A stretch of 64,000 nucleotides of DNA from positions 62,001-126,000 of the forward strand of contig JAAEAF010001087.1 of NCBI GenBank assembly GCA_011037195.1, read 5' to 3'. The notes below the pieces were generated by a model. That model was not told where the DNA came from, ran no database searches, and saw only the letters and a list, made by a program, of their open reading frames with translations. The position numbers and the translations under genes were made by a program. Below are positions 35,801-47,098 of the stretch, piece after piece (the first letter of the stretch is position 1; each line of letters starts with the position of its first letter). Origin of the DNA: Triatoma infestans (Eukaryota; Arthropoda; Insecta; Hemiptera; Reduviidae).

Positions 35801-38558
35801 TAAAAGCAGAAATCGATGTATAATAACACTGAAAGCAAAATAATCAGTAATTATTATTTGATTTCTTACCCAAATTATTTTTTATCCATTGATAAATGAA
35901 GTAGGACATATTCTTTTCAATAAAAAATACTTTACTGAATGAATGTATACCTAAAGTGTGCAGTTTTCTAATTTTATTTGAAGACCCTATGAGTATGAAA
36001 CAAAAATACTTTTTGAGAATAGTCTTTGTGTGAACAGGTTGTTTACAAAACGAAAAATAATAGGAAGCTCAAAGTTAATATTCCATTTAGGGATCACTAT
36101 GGATTCAAAATCTGTCAAACGGAAGAGCAACTTTAGTGAATGATTTTTTTTTCTCTCTTATTTTTTTCTGTTTTTGCGATTTTCATTAAAGTATACACAC
36201 ATATACATATAGTCTTACTTTTAATTTAAATATTTTTCGGGATATATATGATTTTAGTAGTCTCTCTAAAGTACCATTTCATTATATGGGTTATTCCGTC
36301 TACATAATATTAAGAGCAACTGGAAGCCTCATTGGGAGGCTGCAGTGCCTGGTTTTAGTCCCCCCCTGCATCATTCTAATTCTAAGGGCAACTGGATGTT
36401 TGGAAAAATTACAAGTTTGAACAAAATTTGTCCGTTAAAATTGTGGGAGAACAGCAGATTTTTTTTTTAGCGAACGTTAAAATTTGTTTAATTTATTCAT
36501 TCTGTATAAAATCTTTTCATTCAATATTCGGTCAAGGATTTTCAGTTTTTTGAATGGGCTTAAGTTTATCACATATATACAATATTCAGTGTAAGATTAG
36601 GTTTGTATAAGAGATTTTGCTGGAAGGAGCAGCGTGCTGTTTTAATTCTGAATTTCTTTAGCATTCAGACAATTAAATATTTTTTTTTTATGTGTTTTGA
36701 TGAAATTTCAAATGCGATTTACAAAAAAAAAAAAAATGCAGTTTTCAAAGAATTTAGTGTGTATTTAAATACAATTTTTTTTCTTATATTTATGTTAGAA
36801 TACTCTCTAAATGTATTGGCCAAAATTTTGCTGGCATTCTATATTTTAATTTTACTCTATTATTATTTTTTTTTTTATACTTTTTTCATTTTTATTTTAT
36901 GCCTATTTGATATTTATAAAAAAAAATTAATAAATTGAATCTGGGTGACTCAGTTTCCAGTAACGATAATTAAACAAGAGGAAAGAATGGATAATTCTTG
37001 GCCGGGATATGCTGTAAATAATGGTGGATATCTACCGCCATACAATATCTTAGCGACACCTACGATGCATCAACGTTCTCTCACATTACCACGCTAGTTT
37101 TTTTAAACTGATAAATTTATGGTCTGTTATTACAGAATTGCAATTAATACAAAATATTGCATGCAAGGAGTGTGTCGCTTAACTATCGTTTTTTATTTTA
37201 TTTTTTTTTATTTTATTATGTGTTTGTTAGGCTGTATGTTATACAACTGTGTGTTGCGCTTCCTTGTTTGTTCGTTCATTATCTAACAAACGGAAAATAA
37301 TAATTTTTTTTTTTTTAATAAATGCACATTCGGAAATTAATTTACTTAGCTATGTCTGCAGCACTTTACCTTTTTATTGATTTACTTCATTTAAAAAGAT
37401 ATAACTAATAAACAAAAAGGGTCCCCGTGGCCGATCTGGTTAAGGCGTTTACTATATACCTCTAACCTCTCGGCATCTATTTGTGGAACGTCTTGGATTC
37501 GAGCCCCACTGACTGGCTGTGTAGATTTTCATTAGAAACACGAGTGACCCGACTGCTAATGGCCACAGCTTAGACGCACCTAAAAAAAAAAAAAAAAATA
37601 CAGAAAAGTAAATTGTGAGCATCTAGCTTCTTTTTTTGAGTTTTGCTTGAGTTCAAATTTACTTCTTGATGATATGACTTCATTAAAATAATTTGAGGCG
37701 TAATACTAGCTGCTTAATCAATCCACTTCCCTAATTATTGAATAAAATCATATTTATCCATTCGTTTTGCGCTTACAAACATTCAAGTTAATTTAGAATT
37801 TTAAAAAAAAGTTTCCCCAGGAAAAGAAACTCGAGAATCCTTAAAAATAATATCCTAATTCCTAATAATAAGACTCTAATATTATTCAGTAGCATCAATC
37901 CTACTTGTCCGCACAAATAACTAGGCTTAAAATATTAAGTGGATAGCACAAATGCGTTTCGAGAACGGCCATGCCAAATAGATTTTAAATTTAACAGCTT
38001 ATTTTTATTAGTTTATATAACTGCCATGTCGAACAATATTTTCTGTAAAACCGTTTTTTAGTTGCCTTACCTAAAATTTTGCAATACAAATCTATTATTA
38101 ACACGTTGAATTCAGGGGCAGATAATAAATTATGCGATGTTTGTGGGAGGGGGGTGCATTTAAAGAAAAGAGGGAGTCACAAAATTCATACAATATCAGT
38201 AACATTCTTAAATCGCTAGTCTTCAGTTTATCTTAATTTTCTGAATATCACCGCTCAGTGATGACACCCGGCTTCACTATTGGTTAATAGAATTCCTATC
38301 ACTGGTGATTCCCACTGCATTCAACGTGTTAATACATTCTTTATATATATATTATAATAACATATATATTCTTTATATATATTATTAATATATAATATTA
38401 TTAAACTTGTCCATATCTTTGTCCAGTACGCTCTCGATTTACAAGGAGTCGGTTGGAATGGAACTGGAGGAGCTGGCGGTCGGGAGGAAGGGGGTTCGAG
38501 GGGAGGAGGTGACCAAACAAAAGGTGGATCAACATCTTCATCAGATCAGGGTATATGA
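23783..38558 (+). CDS. CTNNAL1: Alpha-catulin, complete 13-exon coding region
   Basis: Alpha-catulin is a cytoplasmic vinculin/alpha-catenin family scaffold, known from other animals in Rho-GEF signalling, the dystrophin complex and ion-channel placement. Thirteen exons join in phase into 764 residues (human about 734). Landmarks, with recalled human counterparts: LEIKTKSIEQTLLPLV (residues 14-33), RVGQAVNVAVERFV (about 56-69), AARSLLTSVTRVLLLAD (120s), MVELAHLTGDRQNDMKDE (about 178-195), KTCLRHP (223 on), DFTDSAYTSHDHRQNI (340s), LTQHPTSKIAKENLE (490s), RNMSKMAYSMYQFTKG (590s). The last exon encodes a Gly/Ser-rich tail unlike the human end. All 24 splice sites are GT-AG. The introns hold SINEs and LINE relics but no coding sequence is disrupted. 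The ATG at 23789 is an alternative start. Confidence 0.93.
25119..25311 (+). CDS. CTNNAL1: Alpha-catulin exon 2
   Basis: Acceptor TTTTTTTCAG, donor GCTG|GTAATA, leaves phase 1. Holds RVGQAVNVAVERFVTVGE. Confidence 0.93.
26678..26838 (+). CDS. CTNNAL1: Alpha-catulin exon 3
   Basis: Acceptor TTTCTTACAG, donor AGG|GTAAAT, phase 0 out. Shorter than the matching human stretch just upstream of the AARSLLTSVTRVLLLAD block. Confidence 0.92.
26961..27170 (+). CDS. CTNNAL1: Alpha-catulin exon 4
   Basis: 70 codons, phase 0 to 0, acceptor TTTTGGTAG, donor AAG|GTTGGT. Carries the most conserved family block, MVELAHLTGDRQNDMKDE. Confidence 0.94.
27261..27405 (+). CDS. CTNNAL1: Alpha-catulin exon 5
   Basis: Acceptor GATCCCGTAG, donor GGAG|GTAAGT, phase 1 out. 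Starts with TCLRHPDS. Confidence 0.92.
27406..29121. other. Alpha-catulin intron 5, with dispersed repeats
   Basis: About 27710-27900 and 28500-28830 match the dispersed repeat family at 59270-60285 (AAACGAAACAT, TTCTCAAAAATGACTC, T-rich tracts). No exon is visible. Confidence 0.5.
29122..29414 (+). CDS. CTNNAL1: Alpha-catulin exon 6
   Basis: Acceptor TTGTTTTTAG, donor CTG|GTAAGT. Holds DFTDSAYTSHDHRQNI, shared with vertebrate alpha-catulin. Confidence 0.94.
29455..29690 (+). mobile_element. tRNA-derived SINE whose tail matches the LINE at 595-1622
   Basis: A pol III A box TAGCGTACTGG at 29465-29475 and B box GGTTCGAGCCC at 29497-29507 mark a tRNA-like head. The tail (29616-29680) has GGCTCTGGATAGCGTAGAGC and a TTCCCTCC block, closely matching the LINE 3' UTR at about 1535-1600 and its reverse copy at 60715-60770. 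This suggests a SINE moved by that LINE. It lies in intron 6 of alpha-catulin. Confidence 0.75.
29769..30017 (+). CDS. CTNNAL1: Alpha-catulin exon 7
   Basis: 83 codons, phase 0 to 0, acceptor TTTATCACAG, donor GAG|GTAGAA. Encodes a long helical segment, the less conserved middle of the protein. Confidence 0.9.
30018..31173. other. Alpha-catulin intron 7, with an orphan coding-like stretch
   Basis: 30305-30482 reads openly as DTVLVCLEEEEAALHILSVL, then ASVDESWLLWETDAFKLFP, ending in TAA. It has no matching splice frame to the gene and I cannot name it; transposon debris is likely. 30545-30690 resembles the dispersed repeat family. Confidence 0.4.
31174..31333 (+). CDS. CTNNAL1: Alpha-catulin exon 8
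   Basis: The acceptor CTTTTTCAG at 31165-31173 keeps the frame (ICKLMRHIATTETL); an AG 20 bases earlier would not. Donor GAAG|GTTAGT, phase 1. Confidence 0.9.
31415..31530 (+). CDS. CTNNAL1: Alpha-catulin exon 9
   Basis: Acceptor TTCAACAG, donor GGA|GTAAGT. Ends with the family block YMSLPRPG. Confidence 0.92.
31800..32180 (+). mobile_element. LINE RNase H relic in intron 9
   Basis: Heavily broken RNase H: SISDS, stop, AAIKALSFWMIS near 31998-32055 equals the usual SDSQAAIKAL block of I-like elements. An AAATAAATAAATAAA-type tail follows at about 32187. Confidence 0.5.
32238..32288 (+). CDS. CTNNAL1: Alpha-catulin exon 10
   Basis: 17 codons, the smallest internal exon; acceptor TTTGTTTCAG, donor AAT|GTGAGT, phase 0 to 0. 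Confidence 0.88.
32366..32638 (+). CDS. CTNNAL1: Alpha-catulin exon 11
   Basis: 91 codons, phase 0 to 0. Holds RNMSKMAYSMYQFTKG and LKTTQDLF, both strongly conserved. Confidence 0.94.
32715..32970 (+). mobile_element. tRNA-Glu-like SINE in intron 11
   Basis: The A box TGGTCTAGTGG (32726-32736) and B box GGTTCGATTCC (32769-32779) lie in a tRNA-like fold: 6 of 7 acceptor pairs (CTCACG with CGTGAG). The head looks like tRNA-Glu. A 170-bp GC-rich body and a T-rich tail follow. Not a true tRNA gene, since the 3' body is fused to it. Confidence 0.75.
33030..33236 (+). CDS. CTNNAL1: Alpha-catulin exon 12
   Basis: 69 codons, phase 0 to 0, acceptor TTTTGTTTAG, donor AAG|GTAAAA. Ends VVTTCFVCATK, matching the human LLVQLLSLCYK end. 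Confidence 0.92.
33237..38426. other. Alpha-catulin intron 12 (5.2 kb)
   Basis: No exon found. About 36010-36560 is a diverged copy of the dispersed repeat family. A SINE lies at 37418-37598. 33720-34480 has a less AT-rich, repeat-like look that I cannot assign. Confidence 0.45.
37418..37598 (+). mobile_element. tRNA-Leu/Ser-like SINE with poly-A tail
   Basis: The head holds A box TGGCCGATCTGGTTAAGGCG (37428-37447) and B box GGATTCGAGCCC (37495-37506), the spacing of a long-variable-arm tRNA. An unrelated body and a 17-base A run at 37582-37598 follow. Confidence 0.75.
38427..38558 (+). CDS. CTNNAL1: Alpha-catulin terminal exon 13
   Basis: Acceptor CTTTGTCCAG. YALDLQGVG continues the frame, then a low-complexity Gly/Ser/Arg tail runs to TGA at 38556-38558. 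A donor-like GGGTATAT inside the last codons could allow another exon, so the exact C-terminus is less sure. Confidence 0.72.
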   Translation, partial: YALDLQGVGWNGTGGAGGREEGGSRGGGDQTKGGSTSSSDQGI

Positions 38559-39863
38559 CAGTTTGGAATGGCCCGGAGGGGCAAGGGAGATCCTCGACGA
38601 ACAAGAGTCTCTTTCCTCCTCTTCTAGGCCATTTATTCTAGACATCAACGAATCTCCTTTCTCCAATTTTGTTTGCCTGCATAAAATGAAAACAAAAAAT
38701 GGAAGCCAGTATTTCAGTAAGTGTATTATGCATTTTTTTTTTCAATTGAAAGCAAGTAATCTTAAAGAAACTCAATATTAAAGTTTTATTTTGAAACTGC
38801 TAAACAGTAGAAGATCTGAACCCAAATTATATTGTATGTAACTACTAGTCATTAATTATTAAATTTCATTATTTATACATTTTATTTAGCAAAGGCCTCA
38901 GAAAGTGCTTTCACTATTAAGTACCTAATTAAAGTTCATTAAAAATGATAAGGTTCTGTTATGATGAATTATTTTTTTTTTTTTTTCTTATTATTGATGT
39001 CATGAAACTTATTTCTATAACTACAAAGGGATAATTCTCCCGGCAATCATTTTACCAAAGTTTCCTAAAATACTAAAAACATTATGAACATATGTGATGG
39101 TAGATTAGGTAACCAATCAAACCAATTCATTCTCATAATATGCATTTAACTCGGCGATTGATGTACATAAACCATAGGGCTGGTTTTATGTTTGAAGAGC
39201 CCTCCGAGTAGCAACATAATCAAAGAATCCACTGCTTGACTTTGTAGTTAATATAACATAGTTAACACTTTTATAGAAACAAATAGCAGATAATTGGATA
39301 AATTATAACTATAAATGTTCTTATTAAGATTAGTAAGATTTTATGTTATCCACATCTTGAATTTGTATTAATTCTAGAAGAGGAATTATTGCATTTGTTG
39401 TGTGTATTTTGGAAATTGAGTTTTTACTGGAAATATAGGTGTTTTGTGTGTGTGTGTGTGTATGTATTTATAAATGTAGTGTGGTTTGTGTGGATAGCAT
39501 AACAAAATCGCAGAAGATCACTCTTAACATTCTTTTTGGCTGTCAGAAGGGAATCATACAAGCGAGTTCAGGTTTAAAACTATAAACGAGGAATTATCAC
39601 TTTCCTGAATTTGACTCTTTATTTTTTTTATTTCTCAATTTTTTTAGACACTCAATTATACTTTAATTTGAAATATATGCCCACAGAAAAACAAGTACGG
39701 AAGTTTTGAGGAAGCTGCGATATTAGCTTTCCTCTGAAGTCCAATTACAGGCGCTATATATATATATAAAATCATTCACGCAGGCCCTTGTTGTTTTTCA
39801 GCAACGATCGCAAATTTTCCCTGATTGTCACCCACTAAAGAGCGTCCTTGCATCATTAACTAG
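38559..39863. other. 3' flank of alpha-catulin
   Basis: ATTAAA at 38777-38782 is a possible poly-A signal, about 220 bases after the stop. The rest is AT-rich; 39540-39740 resembles the dispersed repeat family. No gene. Confidence 0.4.
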
Positions 39864-40214
39864 GTCATTTGCAAAACGTATTCTAATCAGTTAATCGTTA
39901 ATTTCTTATTGAGAGATATGAGACATCAAATTTGTATTCCTGGTTCTGGAGATTTTTTTATAGAAAATTTGAATGATCGAACTCGTGTGATATTATTCGA
40001 TGAGTTTGATATACATAATTATCCTTATTTCAAATTAAAGTTGTTAATGGCTGGTGAAACATATAGCTTGAAAAAAAAGTATGAATTAGATGTCATGTTT
40101 AAGTACGAATACTTAATTATATTTATTTCTAATTATTAACCACCTTGCGATTTGGCCTTTTTGAATAGAGCGAGTATCATTCATGCCGATGCTCCTTCGA
40201 ATACAGCGGTTTGA
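39864..40214 (+). pseudogene. Superfamily 3 helicase-like fragment, candidate endogenous viral element
   Basis: An open frame from 39864 has one in-frame TAA (40137-40139) and stays open to a TGA at 40212-40214. It shows, in order and at the spacing of SF3 (Rep/NS1-type) helicases: a worn possible Walker A remnant (ICKTYSN), a clear Walker B (VILFDEFD), a basic B' block (SLKKKYE), motif C (IIFISN), and past the stop the arginine-finger region (AFLNRASIIHAD). SF3 helicases belong to small DNA viruses; CRESS-DNA or parvovirus-like Rep is my best guess. The N-terminal nickase domain is absent. It is isolated and degraded, so it is likely an old insertion. Confidence 0.5.
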
Positions 40215-41767
40215 CAAAACGATAAAGTCAGCTAATAATAAAATTTAGCTACGACGCACTATTTTCAAGATATTTAAGGGTGGAAAAAACAGAATTAAAC
40301 CTTCTTGTTAGTTCCTCTGATTATGAGTAAACGGAAAATCAACTTCGAGTTTCATGCGTTCTATTTTATGCTATATATATATCAAATTTAGAAAAGAATT
40401 GAAAACACGGGATGTTACTGGAAGGTCTTGGAAAGCGGTCCTCGGTTCCTACGACATACCAACATACCAACAGCTACATAACAACAGCTTAAAAAAAGTG
40501 GCATATTTTAATTAATCCATTATATATATATATAATGTGTGTATGTGTGTGTGATATATATGATGTGCAGATTAATTTGAAAAAAAAAGTACATTCTGGA
40601 AAAATATACGCAAGCCGTTCGCCAAAACTTTTTTTCATACCCAGGTCAGCTCGATTGAAACATGAATTTCCGTTAAAAATTCAATTTCGAAATTAAACAC
40701 GATTGCAATGCTTCCTCTTCACTAAGTGAAAGTAATAAGTCTCTTTGGAATTAAAATTAACTTCACTTATTTATTATATTTAACTAAATATATCAAAAAA
40801 AAGTTTTTTAGAGCGAATGTAGGGAAGGTTTCAGTGTTATAAAAAGCGAGCTTTCTTTCCCTACAATAATGTGCCAATGAAATTAATATTCTAAATCATA
40901 AGATATCCCTGGATAGTTTTAAAAATTATAGATTTTTTTATTATATGTTAAATAAATGAACCAAATTTTATTTATTAGCCTAAATTTGTGCATGGGAGAA
41001 AACATACGCATAATGCATTTTGTATACAAATGCATATACACATGATGGAGAATATTATTAAATATAGAAACAATAATAGTTGCAATATTATAAAATTATT
41101 TAAAATCTTTTTTTAGCGATCCGCTTTAGACACTACCCTGTGATATTTCTTTATTAAGTAGCTTTTAATTTTACATAATTTCAGTATCAGAGACCTGCTC
41201 TTTTCCTTATCTGATTTTTTTCAAATTAACCTTTGTAATTATTCAAATAAATGTGGCCTTAAATCGGAAACGAATAGGTTCATGACATATTTGATGGAAG
41301 GTGTATTTTAGTTTTTTACTCCAAATGTTTGTCGTAGATAGTACTTAATAAATGATAGACTTTGGGCATACTACAAATTATGACAGAACAGTGTGGGAAT
41401 CACATAAATTATAAATAAAAAAAATATGGCATTTTATAGTAATTTAAAAATAATAAATAACCTCATACATCATGTTTATATTGACAGTTATTTGTTTTAA
41501 AATCTTTATTTTTATTTCCTAATGGCTCAAAAAATTAAATTTGTGATCATAATTTCTCCTATAAAAATATTTATAATAAATAAAAATAATTTTCAACAGA
41601 AATTTATTAGAAAACATCGGCCAAACTGAATTTATATATAAAAAATAATGCTTAAGTCTGTTTACTCATTTTTTTTTAATTAGATAGAAAACATGTCGCT
41701 CTTTCCTCATTAAGAGATTTGGTAGTTTCAAAAATTTATTTTGGAAAGTTGTTTGTCTGTTACTTCT
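40215..41767. other. AT-rich intergenic, no gene
   Basis: 40560-40740 matches the end part of the dispersed repeat family (AAATTCAATTTCGAAATTAAACACG). Otherwise nothing seen. Confidence 0.4.
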
Positions 41768-42217
41768 TCATTTCTTGGAACTTTTTTTCTGAAGCACATG
41801 TTTTATTACAGGTAATAAAAGATTTATTGAAAGCATCTCGCGATGAATGGTAGAATGACCATATCGCTTATCCTGCCAAAAACCTGCCTGTTTAATTCTA
41901 TAACAGACTTTCATTGCCACAGTTTTTACCTCTACGGAGAGCGGTGGAATTCCTAATAAAGTCTCCATTGCAGCTGTTTGCGTGGTCCGCATCGCCAGCG
42001 CCAAGCGTTAAATATCCTCAAGCAGCAGTCTAGCGGATCTTATCTCACTGCGACGACACCACACCATAGCCGCATATAACAACCTAGGTTTTTGATAACC
42101 ATGCCATAAATCCAAAACATCATCTTGGGAGTAATCCCCAATCTGGCAGTACCCGGAAACGAAGATGATCACAAAATCAAGTAGGCTATTTTTTTCAGCA
42201 AATATTTTTTCTAGCAC
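41768..42217 (-). mobile_element. LINE relic between RT and RNase H (R1/I-like)
   Basis: The - strand reads KPRLLYAAMVWCRRSEIRSA, a break near 42005, then MRTTQTAAMETLLGIPPLSV. This is the post-RT connection region of I/R1-like LINEs, where LYAA...W and TTPTAALEVLLGLPPL are standard. Broken and truncated on both sides. Confidence 0.7.
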
Positions 42218-42279
42218 TGCGGATACTTAATATTAAGTTTAAAAGTCTTTATATGAATAAAGATCTCGGACAGGCTGAA

Positions 42280-43066
42280 CCCAGTAGCCTTGGATATAAT
42301 GGTTTACTTACCTGTGACGCTACGGTTGATTCCAGGACCTCCTTTATTAGCGTATTCCACTTTTCGCAATCGTTGTCTTCCTCCACCACTATCTTAACTC
42401 CCAAACGCCGCAGATCATCCTTTACGTCTTGTAGCCTTCTCAGTCGTGGTCTTCATCGCTTTCTCCGTCTGCCTGAATGTCCTTCTTAGGCCCATTGTAT
42501 GCCCTTATGCATCCTATGGAGAGATGTCCTAGCCACCTTATCTGGCCGTGTTTACACCGCTACCAAGTCCTATTCCTCATACAAAGCTTTGAGCTCTTTA
42601 TTTTTTCTGACTCGATACCGCCGTTCTTCACTACTTGGCTGAACATGCATGCTACGAATAATTAACCGTTCCCAGCAAATCATTTGTAATTTATCTGCCG
42701 CTGTGAGGGTCCTAGTTTCAGCCCTTTTCATAATTATAGGCCTAATCACCTTGCTATAAATGGCGATTTTTATCTTTCTGTACAAACTTTACTTATCCAC
42801 ATCGATCGCAATGTGGCAAAACATCTGTTTTCGGGCCGCAAGTCTATTCTGGATGTCTTTTACTAGTTCATTTCTACTGGTGACTATCGATCCGAGATTG
42901 TTGAATTTGGGCACCCTTTTAAAACACCAGCTTCCTTTTTAAATCTCCGAATTTTCTCTTTATTCTTGAGGTCACCAGATCTTAGTTTTGTCCACATTGA
43001 CCCGTAGTCCTTATTCCGCCGAACTCTGCTCCAGAACATTATAAATTTCTTTTGAATGAACAGCAC
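42280..43066 (-). mobile_element. LINE relic, RT thumb and C-terminus (RTE/craniofacial-type)
   Basis: The - strand pieces read NRLAARKQMFC, then YRKIKIAIYSKVIRPIIM, RAETRTLTAADKLQMICWER and YRVRKNKELKALYEE, then GVKIVVEEDNDCEKWN. They match the order of the LINE tail with YKTLIRPVVLYG.ETWTL and a final acidic block. Several frame changes. Confidence 0.65.
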
Positions 43067-46000
43067 TTCATGAGTACGCTAGGATGCATATGCGATAGAA
43101 TGAAAATTTTGCGGTTTATATATTACCATTCGGCGTATTACTTTGTGCGAATCCGATGGGTCGCTGCCTCCAAGTTAACGGGCGACAACGGATCTTTATT
43201 TAAAGAATGGGTATTTGTTTTAATAAAAATAATTAAAGAAAAAATATTTATTTTAATTTCATTTATAATGTAATTTAACTAACAGAACCTGTCGGGCTTG
43301 AGTTAAATTGAGGTATATTTAACGGTCGGTAAAATAATTTTTCTAATTTGGAGAGTTCATACAAATCAACACATCAAAGTTCATACAATCAATACATCAA
43401 CACATTCATACAAATCAAGAAACATCGTTTGTAGAGCAGCATTTGGAAACATTTACAACAGTGTTGCTTTAATTATAAGTAATTTTGATCGATTTAAATG
43501 ATCATAGTAATAAATAGAATGTGCTTCAGAAAAATATGAGATTTTATGAGACATGCTTGGTTACTTGTTTTATTAACATTTTTTTTTTGTATTCCTTTTT
43601 TGAAACTAATATTCATTTTCTCCATATTGTTCTTATATATAAATGAATAACGAAAATATATTTAAAAAAAAAAAAAAGTTTGATGACTTAATAATTTTAA
43701 TGGCACTATATCAATTTTTGATACTATTTTTATTTAATGAAATTAGTACATTCAAATCACATCATTGACATTTGAAAGAAATAATTTAGTTTTTTAATTT
43801 TATTTTTTAAGAAAAATTTTTAGGAACGTCACATCTGAAAAATAAAAATTTTATATGTAAAATGAATAAATTATTACAGTTTTTGGCAATTCAGTACATG
43901 ATTAGTAGAAATACATAGATAATATTTTAAGAGCTTATAATAGCATACATTTTTCTTTATTAGAAGGGTTACAAGAGAACAAAAAATAAATAAAAAATAT
44001 CTAATAAAATAATAATTTTTTAATGGACAGAATTTAAAAAAAAAAATCTTCAAAACCTGTAAATAACTGTTTAGACAATATTCTTATCTCAAAAGAGAGA
44101 AAAATAAAATTCCTGATTAAAAATATATTAGTTTTTAAACATTTTAGAAAATTTTTTAGTACTGATTTATAAGTGCCAATCAAATAAATAATAGGGGAAT
44201 CCCTGTGTTGGGATTGAAAAGTAAAAAACTGTAAAAATTAACTAAAGAAATAAAACCTTAAAAATAAATTGTGAGCTTCCAATTTTAAATTTCCGAGAGA
44301 AGACAATCTAAGAAAAAAAAAAAGTCAGGTTTTATACCAAGTAAACCTCAATTTTGTTTTTTCATTTATGAAATGGATTGGATATCCTTATTAAGCCTTT
44401 GAATATGATAGCAGGGTTTTTAATAAAAGAAATAAAAAAAAAAAGTTAATAAACTGATGTAAGATAAAAAGTGAAAAATAAAAAATAAATATTAAAAAAT
44501 AAAGAACTCACTTGTTAATGATTCACATATAGAATTTTTATCTGTGTTTTAAAAAAAGGACAGTTATATTTAATAGTTTTTGAATGTAAAAAAAATAAAA
44601 AATAATAAATTAAATTAATGTATTGTCAATTTATGTAAGAATAAATAAAAATAAGTAAATTAAAAAAATATGAAGAAATGTAAATTATATGAATCATATA
44701 AGATTCTTGGTGTACTTTAAATAAAACATAACTAACTACTTTATAAGATGTAAACTATTGGGCAAAATTATTTGAATCACCAATTCAATTGAATTCTTCA
44801 ACAATTCATTGAATTGTTAATTGTTGAGACTTCGTTGAGAATTTTTTACTTTATTCCCACCGATCTTCCTTAAAATATCTGTTAACCGACGACGCGCTTC
44901 CCATCAGTTAATTGTAGTTACCTTTGTCTTCTTGTACTGGCGCTTAGGACGAGGGCCTGCCAGCCAGTTCCACTGTTCCCATTCTCCATCTTTTTATCTC
45001 GACATCCTTCCTCACCATACAAAACCTCATCTCAAACATGCTCTTCTCGACACGTTGCATCTTCCGCTCTACTACTCATAAATTTTTCGGGATACTTTCT
45101 CCGCTCCATACTCTCCATATCTGCCTTATCATTTCAGCCGACTACTTTTAACACACTTCCAGATCAGGTTGATTATTAAATTGAGTAACTTCTAAAGTGT
45201 ATAAAAGCATCGATTTTGGCGACGTTCTTGTTTTTATTCATATTATTTTATTGTATCCGCAGTGAATATATTCCTCAGTACCTGAATTCCTATACTATCG
45301 GGAATTTATGTTTCAGAACCAAGTGTTATCTCTAGATCTTGCAAAATTCTCATGTAATGTGTTATCATACTTCATTAATATGCAGAATGTGACCGTTAAT
45401 TAAATTTCTCAACAGCCTCCGCCAATGTTAATAGTATTCTTGCATCTATGTTACTCTTCAAGAAGACCAAGCGGACGCATTTACGAAGGTTGAGGTAGAA
45501 CCGTCCAGTCTTTTCTAGATGGGAATACTTTGGAAAATTACGGTGTTTTTTCTCTGGCAAAATGTGGACAATCCTCCGCTATAATGTACATTAATAAGTA
45601 TCCTGGGAATCTACTAGGAAGAGTACCATGTCTACGTCCCTTGACACTTTCTCAAAAATCACTGAAATTGTTCGAAACTTTCTCACCAAAATTGCATAGA
45701 TTTTCAAAAATGTTGATACTTTAATAATCCCCCAGTCTCTCTCTAAGACTCGAGGAGTCCTTCCATATAAATCCTGCAACCACTTGTTTCTAAAAGAGTT
45801 TTGTGGAGATCTTCATTCAAACGGCTATTTTTCCATCCAGAATCGAGAAGAGTCAATTCGTGGATGAAGTGAATTTTCGGGACTATTTTCTTGGTATTTT
45901 AGGTGAAAATAATAAATCTAATTCTCTCTCTCTTCTGTTTAAATATTCTCTGTCGATGCCATTTTTGGCACAGATTGGATTTCGCCAGAAATGATGGAAA

Positions 46001-46861
46001 CTCACTTTTCCATCTTTTCCTAATTGGTATTCCTTTATCTCTAGGATATCACTTGCTCGTCCTTGGTTTGTTACCTCAGAATTTGTTATTTTGTTTGAGC
46101 TGCCTGAATTCATCCATTCTTGGTATGGCATGATACTCAGTTTAGGCTCCTTCAGATTCTCTTTGGGAATTACCTTTCAACGCCTGCTAGTTTAGTCACA
46201 TATTACATTATTTCTTCTATTTTTTTTTCTGTTAGATTATCAATCAAGTATCAATTTCACATTTTGCTCGTTTACTACCTTTGCTTTCCTTATATCATTT
46301 ATGATGAGTGGTTTAAGTAAAAAAAACTATACTAAATATGTTAATGATAATTTTGTCCAGCAGTAGTATATTTAATAAAGTTTGATACCAATTTGTGGAC
46401 TGGCTGTGTATTATTTTTTAAGTTTTTATTCACAATGCAATTGTGATAATTAATAGAAGAGCCTAATATATACATGTTAATTTATTGAAATTTCATATTT
46501 TATTTTATAAGAATTATATAGAACTTTTCTAGTGAGTTTAATTATTAGTCTAGTCAAATTAGAAATACACCTTTTCCGGTAATGTACACATATTTGATAT
46601 GAAAAAAACATTAGGAAATGATAATATTTTGATTTGCATGTTTTGAGTATTTATTTTCTAGTCAATTTTTAATTATTTATTTGAGAGAGGAAATTCTAAT
46701 TAATTATAATTTGAATTAATTTACTAAATAAATACCTACATTTTTTGCGCTTTGTACAGTGAAACTAGTTATTCTTAATCGTCACCTTTAAAAGGCGAAA
46801 ATTCACAAAAACGAACGCTTGCGAACTTTGAAAACAATACACCAGCCTCTAACTTAAAAAA
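43067..46861. other. AT-rich intergenic, no firm gene
   Basis: 44880-46135 is less AT-rich. Its - strand has coding-like pieces (QEWMNSGSSNKITNSEV near 46090; AEMIRQIWRVW near 45110) with many stops, probably worn LINE or other transposon sequence. I could not assign it. Confidence 0.35.
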
Positions 46862-46936
46862 TCTGGTGTGAAACACTCACACAACTTTCTCTTACTCCAG
46901 TTCTCAAAATTATAATTTTGTTTTTGAGCTATGCTG

Positions 46937-46976
<40 letters not shown>

Positions 46977-47098
46977 TTTGCTAAAAATCACTTTTTTTGA
47001 CTCAGGGGACCTCTCCGGGATATTTCCGGTGAAAACTCGATATCGAAAATTTGACACGATTACAATACTTCCTCTTACTAGGAGGAGTAAGAGAAAGT
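46862..47098 (-). repeat. Short two-ended copy of the dispersed repeat family
   Basis: About 240 bp, with both termini of the 59270-60285 element but little between: ACTTTCTCTTACTCC at 46884-46898 and its inverted copy GGAGTAAGAGAAAGT at 47084-47098. Inside is a (CA)n run at 46939-46972. Looks like an internal-deletion derivative. Confidence 0.75.
46939..46972. repeat. (CA)n microsatellite
   Basis: About 16 CA units inside the repeat element. Confidence 0.95.

Noticed and set aside
36603..36938. 111-codon frame on the + strand
   Set aside because: Almost only Phe, Ile, Leu, Tyr and Lys from AT-rich sequence; low complexity, no family look.
38407..38781. Open frame overlapping the last alpha-catulin exon in another frame
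   Set aside because: It starts inside the intron and has no acceptor in phase with exon 12; it is an alternate frame of the Gly-rich exon.
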